A stretch of 64,000 nucleotides of DNA, from NCBI RefSeq assembly GCF_017876405.1, contig NZ_JAGINW010000001.1, positions 10,057,203-10,121,202 of the forward strand. The letters are read 5' to 3'. The notes beneath the pieces were generated by a model that saw nothing but the letters and a program-made list of their open reading frames with translations, did no database searches and was not told the origin of the DNA. A program made the position numbers and the translations under genes. Every line of letters begins with the position of its first letter. The stretch's first letter is position 1. Positions 18,658 through 27,472 of the stretch are shown here, piece by piece. This DNA comes from Kibdelosporangium banguiense. GTDB lineage: Bacteria; Actinomycetota; Actinomycetes; Mycobacteriales; Pseudonocardiaceae.

Positions 18658-20660
18658 CTGGTCACCGCCAGCAGGATCAGGGCCGCGCATACGGTGTAGA
18701 AGCCGTACCCGAGATACCGATGCACACTCCCGGTTGCCAGACGGCGGCCCACCTTGCCCCACGCGGACACCGCGGCAAGGACCGGTTCGTAGAGTCGCCG
18801 CTCGATCCGATCCGGAACCCGCCGCCGGTATTCGACAGCTTGAACCAGGTACCGCGACTCCTCGTGGTGGCTGACGTCCACATCGGTCTCCGGCTGGACC
18901 ACGTCGTCGAACACCCGCTGCAACGGCTCCGCGAAAGAAGTTGCCGTGTATTCCATCCGCGCCGACATCGGGCCACCACCGCAGTCCCAGAGCCGTGCCT
19001 CACGGCGTGCCCGCCGCACCGCGACAAACCGAACAACACCCACCACCACAACAACACCGGCAACCAACGCGAGCGCGAGCATCAACGGCGACAACGCCCC
19101 GGTCACTCCCGCCAGTTGCAGGGTCACCGCGCCGGACACAGCCGCATCGCCTGTCCCCACAGCGATTCCGACCGCCGACGCGACGGATGGCAGAACCACG
19201 GTCGGGAGTAACGCCAGCACCACACACGCCGCACCGGCCAGTCCCATGCCCACGAGCATGCTCGGCGGGCTTTCGTGGGCGTTCTCAGCGGCCGCACTGC
19301 GGGGCTTGGCCAGAAATCCCACTCCGAACGCCTTCACGAAGGTCGCCACCGCAAGCCCCGCGGTCAGCGCCACTGCCGCCACCGCCACCGGCATCGCGAT
19401 CGCCGCGGCCACCCCGGACACCGGAAGCCCATGGATCAACGCCTGCAACAACAACCACTCCGACACGAATGCTGTCCCCGGCGGCAACGCCGACGCCGCC
19501 AAAGCACCCAGACCGAACGCCGCCGTGGTCACCGGCATCCGCGGCCGCAGCCCACCCAGCTCGTCCAGATCCCGGCTATGCGTGCCGTGCAGCACCGAAC
19601 CGGCCGCCAGAAACAGCAGCGTCTTGAACGCCGCATGGTTGATCACGTGTAACAACGCCGCGGCCAATGCCAGCCCGGCCAGGACCCGGTTACCCGATGA
19701 CGCAAACAGCCCGGCGGCGCCCACGCCGACCAGCACCAGCCCCATGTTCTCGGTCGTCGACTGCCCCAGCAGCCGCTTCAGATCGGTGCTCATCGCGGCC
19801 TGCAAGATCCCGTACACCGCCGAGACAGCGCCCAGCCCGAGCACCAGCAACCACCACCAGCGCTCACCACCACCGAGCAGGTCGAACCCGACCCGCACCA
19901 TCCCATACACCCCAAGCGTCACCATTGCCGCGGACATCAACGCCGACACGTGACTCGGCGCCTCCGGATGAGCTCGCGGCAACCACACATGCAGCGGCAC
20001 GACCCCCGCCTTCGACGCGAACCCGGCCAAGGTCAGCCCGAACACCACGCCCGCCGTCCCCGGCGACAGGCCAGCCTCCCGCAACGCCGGAAACGAGTCA
20101 CCGGACGCGTGCGCCACGAACATCAACAGTCCACTCAGCACAGCCACGAACCCGAGGTGCGTCATCACCACGTACCATCGGCCCGCCTGCGCGACCTCGT
20201 CGCGTCGCCAGTGCTCGGCCACGACCAGCAGCAACGAGGTCAGCGCCATCAGCTCCCAGCACACCAGGAACGTGCCCACGCTCCCGGCCGCCGGAACCAG
20301 CAACATCGCCACGACGAACAGCGGGAACACCGCCTGCACCGGTCGCGAGTCCAAGCCGTTACGGGCATAGGAGATCCCGTACACCCCGGCTGCGACCGCG
20401 ACACCGCCGATGACCACGATGAACAGTCCACTCAGCGCGTCCACACTGAAAACCACACCGGACAGCGGCAACAACCCTGACAGCGCAACCGAAAACGACT
20501 CCCCCGCCAGCGCTGCACCACCGGCCAACATCCCCGTAACGCCAGCGAGTGCCGTTCCCAAACCGACCACAGTGGACCGGATCGCGACCGGTACAACCAC
20601 AGCGCTCATCGCAGCCAGTACACCTAGTGCCATGGCAATACCGAAGCTCACCGAGGTCAT
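18654..20660 (-). CDS. HyfB/NuoL-type antiporter-like subunit (Rv0083-like)
   Basis: This 668-residue protein has ~16 predicted helices. It carries the core proton-channel motifs GFASKAGVVPLHVWLPRAHP and SHVSALMSAAMV near residues 235-265 and a helix with INHAAFKTLLFL. The start at 20660 overlaps the NuoB-like stop (20657-20660); the longer upstream frame is rejected. A hydrophilic segment and a final helix close the protein. It is the main pumping subunit of the complex. Confidence 0.93.
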   Translation of the reverse strand: MTSVSFGIAMALGVLAAMSAVVVPVAIRSTVVGLGTALAGVTGMLAGGAALAGESFSVALSGLLPLSGVVFSVDALSGLFIVVIGGVAVAAGVYGISYARNGLDSRPVQAVFPLFVVAMLLVPAAGSVGTFLVCWELMALTSLLLVVAEHWRRDEVAQAGRWYVVMTHLGFVAVLSGLLMFVAHASGDSFPALREAGLSPGTAGVVFGLTLAGFASKAGVVPLHVWLPRAHPEAPSHVSALMSAAMVTLGVYGMVRVGFDLLGGGERWWWLLVLGLGAVSAVYGILQAAMSTDLKRLLGQSTTENMGLVLVGVGAAGLFASSGNRVLAGLALAAALLHVINHAAFKTLLFLAAGSVLHGTHSRDLDELGGLRPRMPVTTAAFGLGALAASALPPGTAFVSEWLLLQALIHGLPVSGVAAAIAMPVAVAAVALTAGLAVATFVKAFGVGFLAKPRSAAAENAHESPPSMLVGMGLAGAACVVLALLPTVVLPSVASAVGIAVGTGDAAVSGAVTLQLAGVTGALSPLMLALALVAGVVVVVGVVRFVAVRRARREARLWDCGGGPMSARMEYTATSFAEPLQRVFDDVVQPETDVDVSHHEESRYLVQAVEYRRRVPDRIERRLYEPVLAAVSAWGKVGRRLATGSVHRYLGYGFYTVCAALILLAVTR

Positions 20661-21142
20661 CGTCCGGTCAGCTTCCGCAATCCCTCGACGATCGCCTCCG
20701 GCCGCGGCGGACACCCGGCGATTTCCACATCGACGGGCACCACATCGGACACCGCACCGACCACCCCGTACGCACCCGCGAACGCACCACAGTCACGAGC
20801 GCAATCCCCCGCGGCGACAACCAGTTTTGGGCCAGGGACCGCATCGTAGGTCCGTCGTAGCGGCTCGGCCATGTTGCGAGTCACAGCCCCTGTGACCACC
20901 AGCGCGTCGGCATGCCGCGGCGAAGCCACCAGCCGCACGCCGTACCGTTCGGCGTCGTAGACAGGCCCGAACGCCGAGCCGATCTCCACCTCACAGCCGT
21001 TGCACGACCCGGCATCAACGTGACGGATCTGTACCGAACCACCCAACCCCGCCGCGGCCACCGGGCGATCACCCTCCGGCCGAGGCGGCGCGGCCTGCGC
21101 GACCCGCCCGGTCGCGCGAATCTTGCGCCACAAACCCAGCAC
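20657..21142 (-). CDS. NuoB/HycG-like iron-sulfur small subunit (Rv0082-like)
   Basis: This 161-residue protein has the cluster ligands of the N2-type 4Fe-4S subunit: SCNGCE (Cys47, Cys50), GDCARDCG (Cys114, Cys118) and GCPPRP (Cys144). The electron-transfer cluster is therefore probably intact even though its partner has lost the NiFe site. The start is a GTG at 21142 with GGAG 6 bases upstream. It is the first structural gene after the ArsR gene, 104 bases downstream of it. Confidence 0.92.
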   Translation of the reverse strand: MLGLWRKIRATGRVAQAAPPRPEGDRPVAAAGLGGSVQIRHVDAGSCNGCEVEIGSAFGPVYDAERYGVRLVASPRHADALVVTGAVTRNMAEPLRRTYDAVPGPKLVVAAGDCARDCGAFAGAYGVVGAVSDVVPVDVEIAGCPPRPEAIVEGLRKLTGR

Positions 21143-21246
21143 TAGTCACTCCTGCACATCGGATCACCAAAGGAAGCGGCCACCCCGCCGAAACCGGCAA
21201 CGGGTTCGGAACGACAGCGGGGCGACCGCAGCTCATCCGCCCGGCG

Positions 21247-21603
21247 TTACCCCTCCGGTGTCGTCGCGGGCACCACCACCGGTGTGTTGAGATTGGCCAG
21301 CAACTCCATCTGCCCGGACAGCACCCCGGTCAGGATCCGGCGGGCGACCGCCAGCAAGTCCGCGAACAACGGGCTGGCCAGCGAGTAGTAGACGTTCGAG
21401 CCCTCTTTGCGAGTGGTCACCAGCCCCGCCCGGCGCAGCACCGCCAACTGCTGCGACAGGTTGGCCGACTCGATGCCGACCTCGGGCAGCATCTCCGCGA
21501 CCGCGTGCTCCCGCTCGCTCAACAACTCCAGGACCCGAATCCGCGCGGGATGCCCCAGCGTCTTGAAGAACTCCGCCTTCAGCTGATAAAGGGGCCTGCT
21601 CAC
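21247..21603 (-). CDS. ArsR-family regulator (Rv0081-like)
   Basis: This 118-residue regulator starts at a GTG (21603), 6 bases after GGGGAGG. The N-terminus PLYQLKAEFFKTLGHPARIR is strikingly like that of M. tuberculosis Rv0081, and ANLSQQLAVLRRAGLVTTRK is the recognition helix and turn. In M. tuberculosis Rv0081 heads the same gene order and regulates it. A perfect palindrome 109 bases upstream of the start is the likely operator, implying autoregulation. Confidence 0.93.
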   Translation of the reverse strand: MSRPLYQLKAEFFKTLGHPARIRVLELLSEREHAVAEMLPEVGIESANLSQQLAVLRRAGLVTTRKEGSNVYYSLASPLFADLLAVARRILTGVLSGQMELLANLNTPVVVPATTPEG

Positions 21604-21711
21604 CGACACCCCTCCCCACCTGGGCCATGTCCCTCTGTCGCGCTCATAAGGCGATCCTCTCTGGCCTACGCCGGAGCGCCGACATCCCGACCGTAGCCGC
21701 ACGGTTCAACA

Positions 21712-21729
21712 GTTGCTAATCTTAGCAAC
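21712..21729. promoter_or_regulatory. Perfect 18-bp palindrome, probable ArsR operator
   Basis: GTTGCTAA-TC-TTAGCAAC is an exact 8+2+8 inverted repeat in the gap between the ArsR gene (minus) and the CBS-domain gene (plus). Its size and AT-rich core fit ArsR/SmtB-type operators. It could control both directions. Confidence 0.65.
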
Positions 21730-21759
21730 TCCGAAAGCGTGCGGCGCAACGAGGCTGCG

Positions 21760-22017
21760 ATGGATGAGCCGACCGTGGGCGCGGTGATGACCCGCCAGGT
21801 GATCACCGCGGTGTACGACACCCCGTTCAAAGAACTGGCCGGCGCCATGCTCGCCCACGGCATCGACGCGCTGCCTGTCATCGACAGCTCCGGCAGACCG
21901 ATCGGCGTGGTCAGCGAAGCCGACATCCTGACCAAACTCGAGTTTCACGGCGGCGCCGACCCGCCACTGCGCTTGCCGAAAACCTCATCCGTGCTGGTCA
22001 GACGCTGCACACGATGA
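21760..22017 (+). pseudogene. Truncated CBS-domain protein
   Basis: The first ~60 residues (MDEPTVGAVMTRQVITAVYD, then LPVIDSSGRPIGVVSEADIL) are a CBS motif like those of hypoxia-induced CBS or BON-CBS proteins. A full protein would carry a second CBS repeat and total 140-230 residues. Here the sequence becomes unrelated after EFHGGADPP and stops at 85 residues, about 50 bases before a transposase fragment. Probably a deletion linked to transposon activity. Confidence 0.7.
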
Positions 22018-22068
22018 CGTCGAGGCCGTCCATTCACGGGTTGCGGCCCCGCGGCAGGATGACCGGCC

Positions 22069-22455
22069 GTGCTACTGCGACTGGCCTACCTCGGCCTGAC
22101 CAACACCTTCGCCCTGCTTCGCCTGCTCCCAATGAGCGACCGCGACAAGGACACCGAGATCCTCACGCTGCGCCACCAGATCGCAGTGCTGCAACGGCAA
22201 CTCGCTGGCACACGGGTGCGATTCAGTCCAGCCGACCGGGCACTACTCGCCGCAGTCCTGCACCGACTACCACGTCAGACATTGAACAGACTCCGCCTGC
22301 TGGTACGCCCCGACACCATCCTGCGTTGGCACCGCGAACTACTCCGCCGACACCACGCCGCAGCATCCCGGCCAAAATGTCCCGGACGGCCCCGCACCAT
22401 CGTTCCATCCGAGTCCTGGTTATGCGCCTGGCGAAGGAGACCCCAACCCTTCCAA
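22069..22455 (+). pseudogene. Transposase N-terminal fragment (integrase-core type) with frameshift
   Basis: LRHQIAVLQRQLAGTRVRFS, then DTILRWHRELLRRHHAAASR, is the N-terminal half of an rve/integrase-core transposase (IS481- or IS3-like). Near 22400 the frame shifts (SIRVLVMRLAKETPT continues in another frame) and the whole catalytic core is missing. No terminal repeats were recognised. Confidence 0.75.
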
Positions 22456-22778
22456 CAATGACACCCAGGTGCACGGTCTGGCCAACCACCACGGCGACTC
22501 GACGAGGTCGAACAGATCCTTGCCATCCTCAAAGGGCAGCAGGGTTTCCGCGAAGCCAGGGTCCGGTTGATCTTGCGCGACATTCCGATGCCCGCCGGCC
22601 GCACCATGGGATCAGCGCGTCTTCAAAGCTGGGGCTCGAGCCGGCGGTGTCCGATCGCACTTGACGAAGAGGGAACGACGAAGCAATCCGCCAGCCGCTT
22701 CGTTCAGTGTTCGTCAAGTACCCGGTTCCACACTGATCCGCGATCACTGGGTGAGAACGGACAATGAGGAGCACATCG
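22456..22778. other. Gap of 323 bases with an unassigned coding scrap
   Basis: Plus-strand frame 22500-22617 reads RLDEVEQILAILKGQQGF and REARVRLILRD without a start or a recognised family; it may be another gene fragment next to the transposase remnant. GAGGAG just before 22779 is the ribosome-binding site of the hydrolase. Nothing else is seen. Confidence 0.4.
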
Positions 22779-23573
22779 ATGACCACGACTCGCCGAAACC
22801 TGCTCGCCGGATCCGCTGCGGTCGCGGCCGGTGCCGCTGTCGGAGTGCCCGCCGCGGAGGCACAGCCCCGGCACGGCGGCAAGCAGAAGCCCACCGTTGT
22901 ACTGGTGCATGGTGCGTTCGCTGACGCCTCTGGCTGGAACGACGTCGCCGCCCGGCTCATGCGCGCCGGCTATCCGGTCATCGCCCCGGCGAACCCGCTG
23001 CGCGGCGTGGCCGTCGACTCCGCATACCTGGCCAGCGTTCTCGCCACCCTCGGCGGCCCGCTCGTCCTCGTCGGGCATTCCTACGGCGGCAACGTGATCA
23101 CGAACGCCGCGACCGGCAACGCGAACGTGAAGGCGTTGGTCTACATCGCCGCGTTCGCGCCGGATCAGGGTGAAACGCTGCTGGGCCTGCAGACGAAGTA
23201 CCCGGGGAGCCAGATCGACGAGACGGCGCTGGACTTCCGTCCGCACAGCGCGGGCGTCGACGCGTACATCAAGAAAGAGCTGTTCCATGACGTGTTCGCC
23301 GGGGATGTGCCCAAGGCGGTCACGAGCCTGATGTGGGTCAGTCAGCGGCCGGTTGACACTGGCGCGTTACAGGAGCCGTCCGGCGCCCCGGCCTGGAAGA
23401 CCATTCCTTCCTGGTGCCTGGTCTCCCGTAACGACAAGGTGCTTCCCGCCGCAGCGCAGCGCTTCATGGCACAGCGGGCCCGTGCACACACCGTCGAGGC
23501 CGGCACCTCGCACGTCGCGATGATCGCCCAGCCCGCCCCGGTGGCCGACCTCATCAAGCGCGCCGCAGGCTGA
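22779..23573 (+). CDS. Secreted alpha/beta hydrolase (Tat signal)
   Basis: This 264-residue protein has a twin-arginine signal (TTTRRNLLAGSAAVAAG) and the alpha/beta hydrolase core: VVLVHGAFADASGW with the oxyanion region, nucleophile elbow GHSYGG (Ser near 101) and a C-terminal catalytic His in TSHVAM. It resembles the pyrethroid/aryl esterase branch; the substrate is unknown. The start at 22779 has GAGGAG 7 bases upstream; an ATG 15 bases earlier is less well placed. It stands alone, convergent with the nSTAND gene 13 bases away. Confidence 0.87.
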   Translation: MTTTRRNLLAGSAAVAAGAAVGVPAAEAQPRHGGKQKPTVVLVHGAFADASGWNDVAARLMRAGYPVIAPANPLRGVAVDSAYLASVLATLGGPLVLVGHSYGGNVITNAATGNANVKALVYIAAFAPDQGETLLGLQTKYPGSQIDETALDFRPHSAGVDAYIKKELFHDVFAGDVPKAVTSLMWVSQRPVDTGALQEPSGAPAWKTIPSWCLVSRNDKVLPAAAQRFMAQRARAHTVEAGTSHVAMIAQPAPVADLIKRAAG

Positions 23574-23586
23574 CGCGAAAGGGGTT

Positions 23587-26500
23587 CTAGCGGCCGAGAA
23601 AGATCCTGCGTTCGTCGGCGGTCAGGCCGCGGGTGACGTGGTGGTCGACGTCGGCGAGAACCTTGTCGATCGGGCCGCAGGCCGGGCAGCGCCAGACACG
23701 TACTGTGCCGTCACCGTGGGCCGTCAGGTAGCGGCCGTCGGTCGTTGTGGTCGCGCTTTCCACCGAGGCGCGGAACTCGCGGAACACCAGGGACTCGCCG
23801 GGGCGATCAAGGGCCCAGCGGCGTGCGGTGCTGTCGTTGCCGCTGGTGATCAGGTACCGGCCGTCCTGGGTGAACGTCACACTCCACACCAGTCCCTGGT
23901 GTCCGGTTAGGACAGACGGGTCACCGGTCCCGGTCACACGCCACACCCGGGTCGTGCCGTCGTTGCCGGCGCTGGCGACCCGGGTGCTGTCCGGGCTGAA
24001 CGCCAACTGCCATACCGGGCCGAGATGGCCTCGTAACACCACGGGCTCGCCGCGCCCGGCGAGGTCCCAGACCACGATGACGCCGCTGAGGGTGGACGCG
24101 GCCATCCGTCCCCCGTCCGGACTCCACGCCACGTACAGGAATCCGCCCTCCTTGGCCCGCAGTTCCGTCGGCCCGCCGGTGCCGGTCACGTTCCAGATGT
24201 TGATGACGTCCTTGCCGTTCGCAACCGCGATTCGCCGGCTGTCCGGGCTGAACGTGGCCTGTGGCGCGGGATCGCCCAGGCTCGGCAGCACCATTGGGTC
24301 CGTTCGTCCGTCCACTTGCCATACTCGCACCACGCTGTCCTTGGCGACGCCGGCCACCCTTGTGCCGTCCGGGCTCCACGTGATGTCCGTCATCGGGCCG
24401 CCGCCGGACAGCACCATCGGGTCCGTTCGCCCGGACGAGTCCCAGACACGGAGCGTGCCGTCCTCCTTGCCGGCGCTGGCAACCCGCGTGCCGTCCGGGC
24501 TGAACGCCGCGCAGCAGACCGGACCCGTGTGGCCGTCCATCACCACGTCTTCGGTTTCCTCGAGGTCCCACACTCGGGCCGTGCCGTCGTCGCTGGCGCT
24601 GACCAGCGACTTCCCATCCCGGCTGAACGTCGCGGCCCAGACCGTGCCGCGGTGCCCGCGCAGCACGGTGGAGAATGCGCGGTTCCTGATGCTCCACACG
24701 CGGATCGTGCCGTCGTCGCCGGTGCTCGCCAGCCACCTGCCGTCGGGGCTGAACGCGATCCCCTCTGCTGTTCCTTCGTGAGTACCGAGCACAACCGGAT
24801 CTTCGTGGCCTCGCACGTCCCACAGCCGCGCTGTGCCATCCGTGCTCGCCGTCGCCACGTGCCGCCCGTCCGGGCTGAACTGGACCATCTCCACCGAGTT
24901 CCGGTGTCCCGTTAACACGATCGGGGGTCCGGCGCCGTCCATGGACCAGATCCGGACCGTGCCGTCGCCGCCGCTGCTGGCCAGGCTCCGGCCGTCCGGG
25001 CTGAACGCGACCCCGAGGACTCTTCCGTTGTGTCCTTTCAGGACGTCCGGCTCGCCGCTGCCGTCGGCCCGCCACACCCGGATTGTGCCGTCCTGACCGG
25101 CGCTCGCGACCCGCTGACCGTCCTGGCTGAACGACACGGCCCACACGGCGTCCTGATGCCCGCGCAGCAGCACCGCCGTACCGCTTCTCACATCCCACAC
25201 CGACACCATGCCGTCGACCCCAGCGGCCGCGATCCGCGATCCGTCCCAGCTGAACACCGGGGACCACGCCTCGCCCTGGTGCCCGCGCAGCACGACCGGC
25301 GGCTTCGACGACACATGTCCGTCCGTCCATTCCCACACGCGAAGCGCGCCGTCCGCGCCACTTGTGACCAGCTGCCGGCCGTCCTCGGCGAACGCGACGC
25401 CGGTGATCTTGCCCTGATGGCCGGTGAGGCTGGCCCGGACGCGCGAGTCGACGGCGGCCTGGCGCAGCGCCGCCTCGGTCTCCGCGCCAGGACGAATCCG
25501 GTACGCCTCCCGTGTCAGCAAAAGCCCGAGCTCAGGGTCCCGCTGTCCCTGTGCCCGCGCGTCGGCGATCAGCTGACGGCTGTAGGCGAGTTCTCGTTCC
25601 TCGGCGTTCCTGCCGGCGAGCATCATGGCGAGTACCGCGAGCACGGTCACCACGGCCGTCGCCGTGACGGAGAAGCCGAAGGCCACGCGCGTGCGTCGCC
25701 TACGGCCCCGGCGTTCGCGGTCGGCGGCGGAAAAACTCAGGGACAGGAACTCTCGTTCGGCGTCGTTGAACCGTTCCAGGGAATCGTCCTGCCACGCGGT
25801 GAGCCGTGCCCCTCGGTAGAGCAGACCGTCGTCGCGGTCGTGGCGTTCCCAGTCGGCGACGGTCTCGGTGAGCCTGCGGTGCGCCGACAGTGCCTCGCGG
25901 TCCTCGGCGAGCCAGGCACGCAACCGGGGCCAGGAACGGATCAGCGCCTCGTGCGCTACCTCCACGGTGTCACTGCCCAGCGTCACGAGGCGCTCCTCGG
26001 CCAACCTGGCCAGGACCTTCGCCATGGACTCCGCGCCGACGCGGTCGAGCAGCTCGCTGCGCGCGACCCGTCGCCTCGTGTCCTCGGTGCCCTCGCCGAA
26101 CGCGGTCAGGCGCAGGAAGACGTCCCGGGCGAGAAGTTGTTCATCCGGGTCGAACTCGTCGAACACCCGGTCCGCCGTCCGTGCGATCGCGCCCCGCACC
26201 CCGCCTGCCTGCCGGTAGGCGGCGAGCGTCATCCGGTCGCCGGAGCGCCGCTTCCACGTCTCCACCAACGCGTGCGACATCAGCGGGAGCGCACCCGGTT
26301 CGTCCGCGGTGTCGGCGACTACGGCTTCGACGAGCGCGTTCTCCACGGTCAGCCCGGCGCGGACGGCCGGTTCACGCACCACGGACCGCAGGTCGTCGGC
26401 GTCCATCGGACCGACGAGCACCTGCCGGTCACGCAACGCCGTCACCAGCGCCGGATACTGCGCGCACCGCGCGTAGAAGTCCGCCCGCACCCCCAGCACG

Positions 26501-27294
26501 ACCCGCGCCTGGCCGTCCTCACCGGCGGCCGCCAGCAGGCATTCGACGAAACGGCGCCGCTCGTCCTCCTCCCGGCACAGCGTGAAGATCTCCTCGAACT
26601 GGTCGACGACGATGGTCAGCCGCACCGTCTCCGCGCGCTTGGTGAGCACCTGCCGGAGCAACACGTGGATGCCGTCGGGGTCGGTGACCTTCGATGCCGG
26701 GGAGACGCCGCCGAGGTCGGCGAGATAGACGGCGAGCTGTTCGAGCGGGCGACTGCCGGGTGTCAGCAGGACGGTGGGCCAGTCGTCGCTTCCCTGGATG
26801 TCCCCTCGCCAGACCGCGGGCAGCAGGCCCGCACGCAGCAGCGACGACTTCCCGCTGCCGGACGTGCCGAAGACCGCGAGAAAAGGAGACTCAGCGAGCC
26901 GCGCGCACACGTCCTCGAGCAGGGCTCGCCTGCCGAAGAACCGGTCCGCGTCCTCGGGCTGAAAGGATGCGAGCCCCAGATAGGGCGCCTTCTCCGGGTC
27001 GTCGCCGTCATTGTTCGGCATCAGGTCGAGGCACGCGTTCTCCCAGAGCTCCCGCCAGATGTCCGGGTCGCCGCCGCATGCCTTGACGTAGGCGAGCGTG
27101 ACGCGAAGCGACGGAAACAGCTGCCCGCCGGCAGCCTCGGACAGCGCTGTCACCGAATAGCGCGCACGCTTGGCCAGCTCCCGATAACTGGGTGCGCCCG
27201 CGGACTCCCGCAACTGCCGCAACTCCGACGCGAAACGCTGCAGAACTCCCTGGTCCGGGTCAAGCGGACGCTCGCGTCTTCCCAATCGGGCCAC
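23587..27294 (-). CDS. HTH-nSTAND1 ATPase with 14 WD40 repeats
   Basis: This 1235-residue protein reads as follows: an XRE-like helix-turn-helix (~15-80); a linker; an nSTAND1 NTPase beginning YLGLASFQPEDADRFFGR, with Walker A GTSGSGKS (143-150) and Walker B LTIVVDQFEE (Asp231); a winged-helix/helical segment (VEVAHEALIRSWPRLRAWL); one transmembrane helix (~535-560); and exactly 14 WD40 repeats, enough for two seven-bladed propellers. Such STAND proteins act as ligand-gated signalling switches in development or defence. It is divergent from a truncated SARP regulator across 178 bases. The HTH and the membrane helix in one chain suggest a tethered switch; the output is unknown. Confidence 0.9.
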   Translation of the reverse strand: MARLGRRERPLDPDQGVLQRFASELRQLRESAGAPSYRELAKRARYSVTALSEAAGGQLFPSLRVTLAYVKACGGDPDIWRELWENACLDLMPNNDGDDPEKAPYLGLASFQPEDADRFFGRRALLEDVCARLAESPFLAVFGTSGSGKSSLLRAGLLPAVWRGDIQGSDDWPTVLLTPGSRPLEQLAVYLADLGGVSPASKVTDPDGIHVLLRQVLTKRAETVRLTIVVDQFEEIFTLCREEDERRRFVECLLAAAGEDGQARVVLGVRADFYARCAQYPALVTALRDRQVLVGPMDADDLRSVVREPAVRAGLTVENALVEAVVADTADEPGALPLMSHALVETWKRRSGDRMTLAAYRQAGGVRGAIARTADRVFDEFDPDEQLLARDVFLRLTAFGEGTEDTRRRVARSELLDRVGAESMAKVLARLAEERLVTLGSDTVEVAHEALIRSWPRLRAWLAEDREALSAHRRLTETVADWERHDRDDGLLYRGARLTAWQDDSLERFNDAEREFLSLSFSAADRERRGRRRRTRVAFGFSVTATAVVTVLAVLAMMLAGRNAEERELAYSRQLIADARAQGQRDPELGLLLTREAYRIRPGAETEAALRQAAVDSRVRASLTGHQGKITGVAFAEDGRQLVTSGADGALRVWEWTDGHVSSKPPVVLRGHQGEAWSPVFSWDGSRIAAAGVDGMVSVWDVRSGTAVLLRGHQDAVWAVSFSQDGQRVASAGQDGTIRVWRADGSGEPDVLKGHNGRVLGVAFSPDGRSLASSGGDGTVRIWSMDGAGPPIVLTGHRNSVEMVQFSPDGRHVATASTDGTARLWDVRGHEDPVVLGTHEGTAEGIAFSPDGRWLASTGDDGTIRVWSIRNRAFSTVLRGHRGTVWAATFSRDGKSLVSASDDGTARVWDLEETEDVVMDGHTGPVCCAAFSPDGTRVASAGKEDGTLRVWDSSGRTDPMVLSGGGPMTDITWSPDGTRVAGVAKDSVVRVWQVDGRTDPMVLPSLGDPAPQATFSPDSRRIAVANGKDVINIWNVTGTGGPTELRAKEGGFLYVAWSPDGGRMAASTLSGVIVVWDLAGRGEPVVLRGHLGPVWQLAFSPDSTRVASAGNDGTTRVWRVTGTGDPSVLTGHQGLVWSVTFTQDGRYLITSGNDSTARRWALDRPGESLVFREFRASVESATTTTDGRYLTAHGDGTVRVWRCPACGPIDKVLADVDHHVTRGLTADERRIFLGR

Positions 27295-27472
27295 CCCCGC
27301 CGGGAAAGATCGCGAGCGTCCGGCTGGTCGTTACACAGCAAGGAGCTCGCACGTCAGGGCACGCGGCGACCAGCGGATTTCCTTTTGTCCAGTACCCGAG
27401 GGAGCTGCTGGACACGCGCCACGCTTGCTATACCGGAGGACGCGTCCCACCCGTACAGATGGCGAGGCTCAG

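Noticed and set aside
23900..25440. Tandem-repeat DNA that could look like a CRISPR or satellite array
   Set aside because: The ~120-126-base periodicity is in frame and encodes WD40 blades; there are no short identical repeats with unique spacers.
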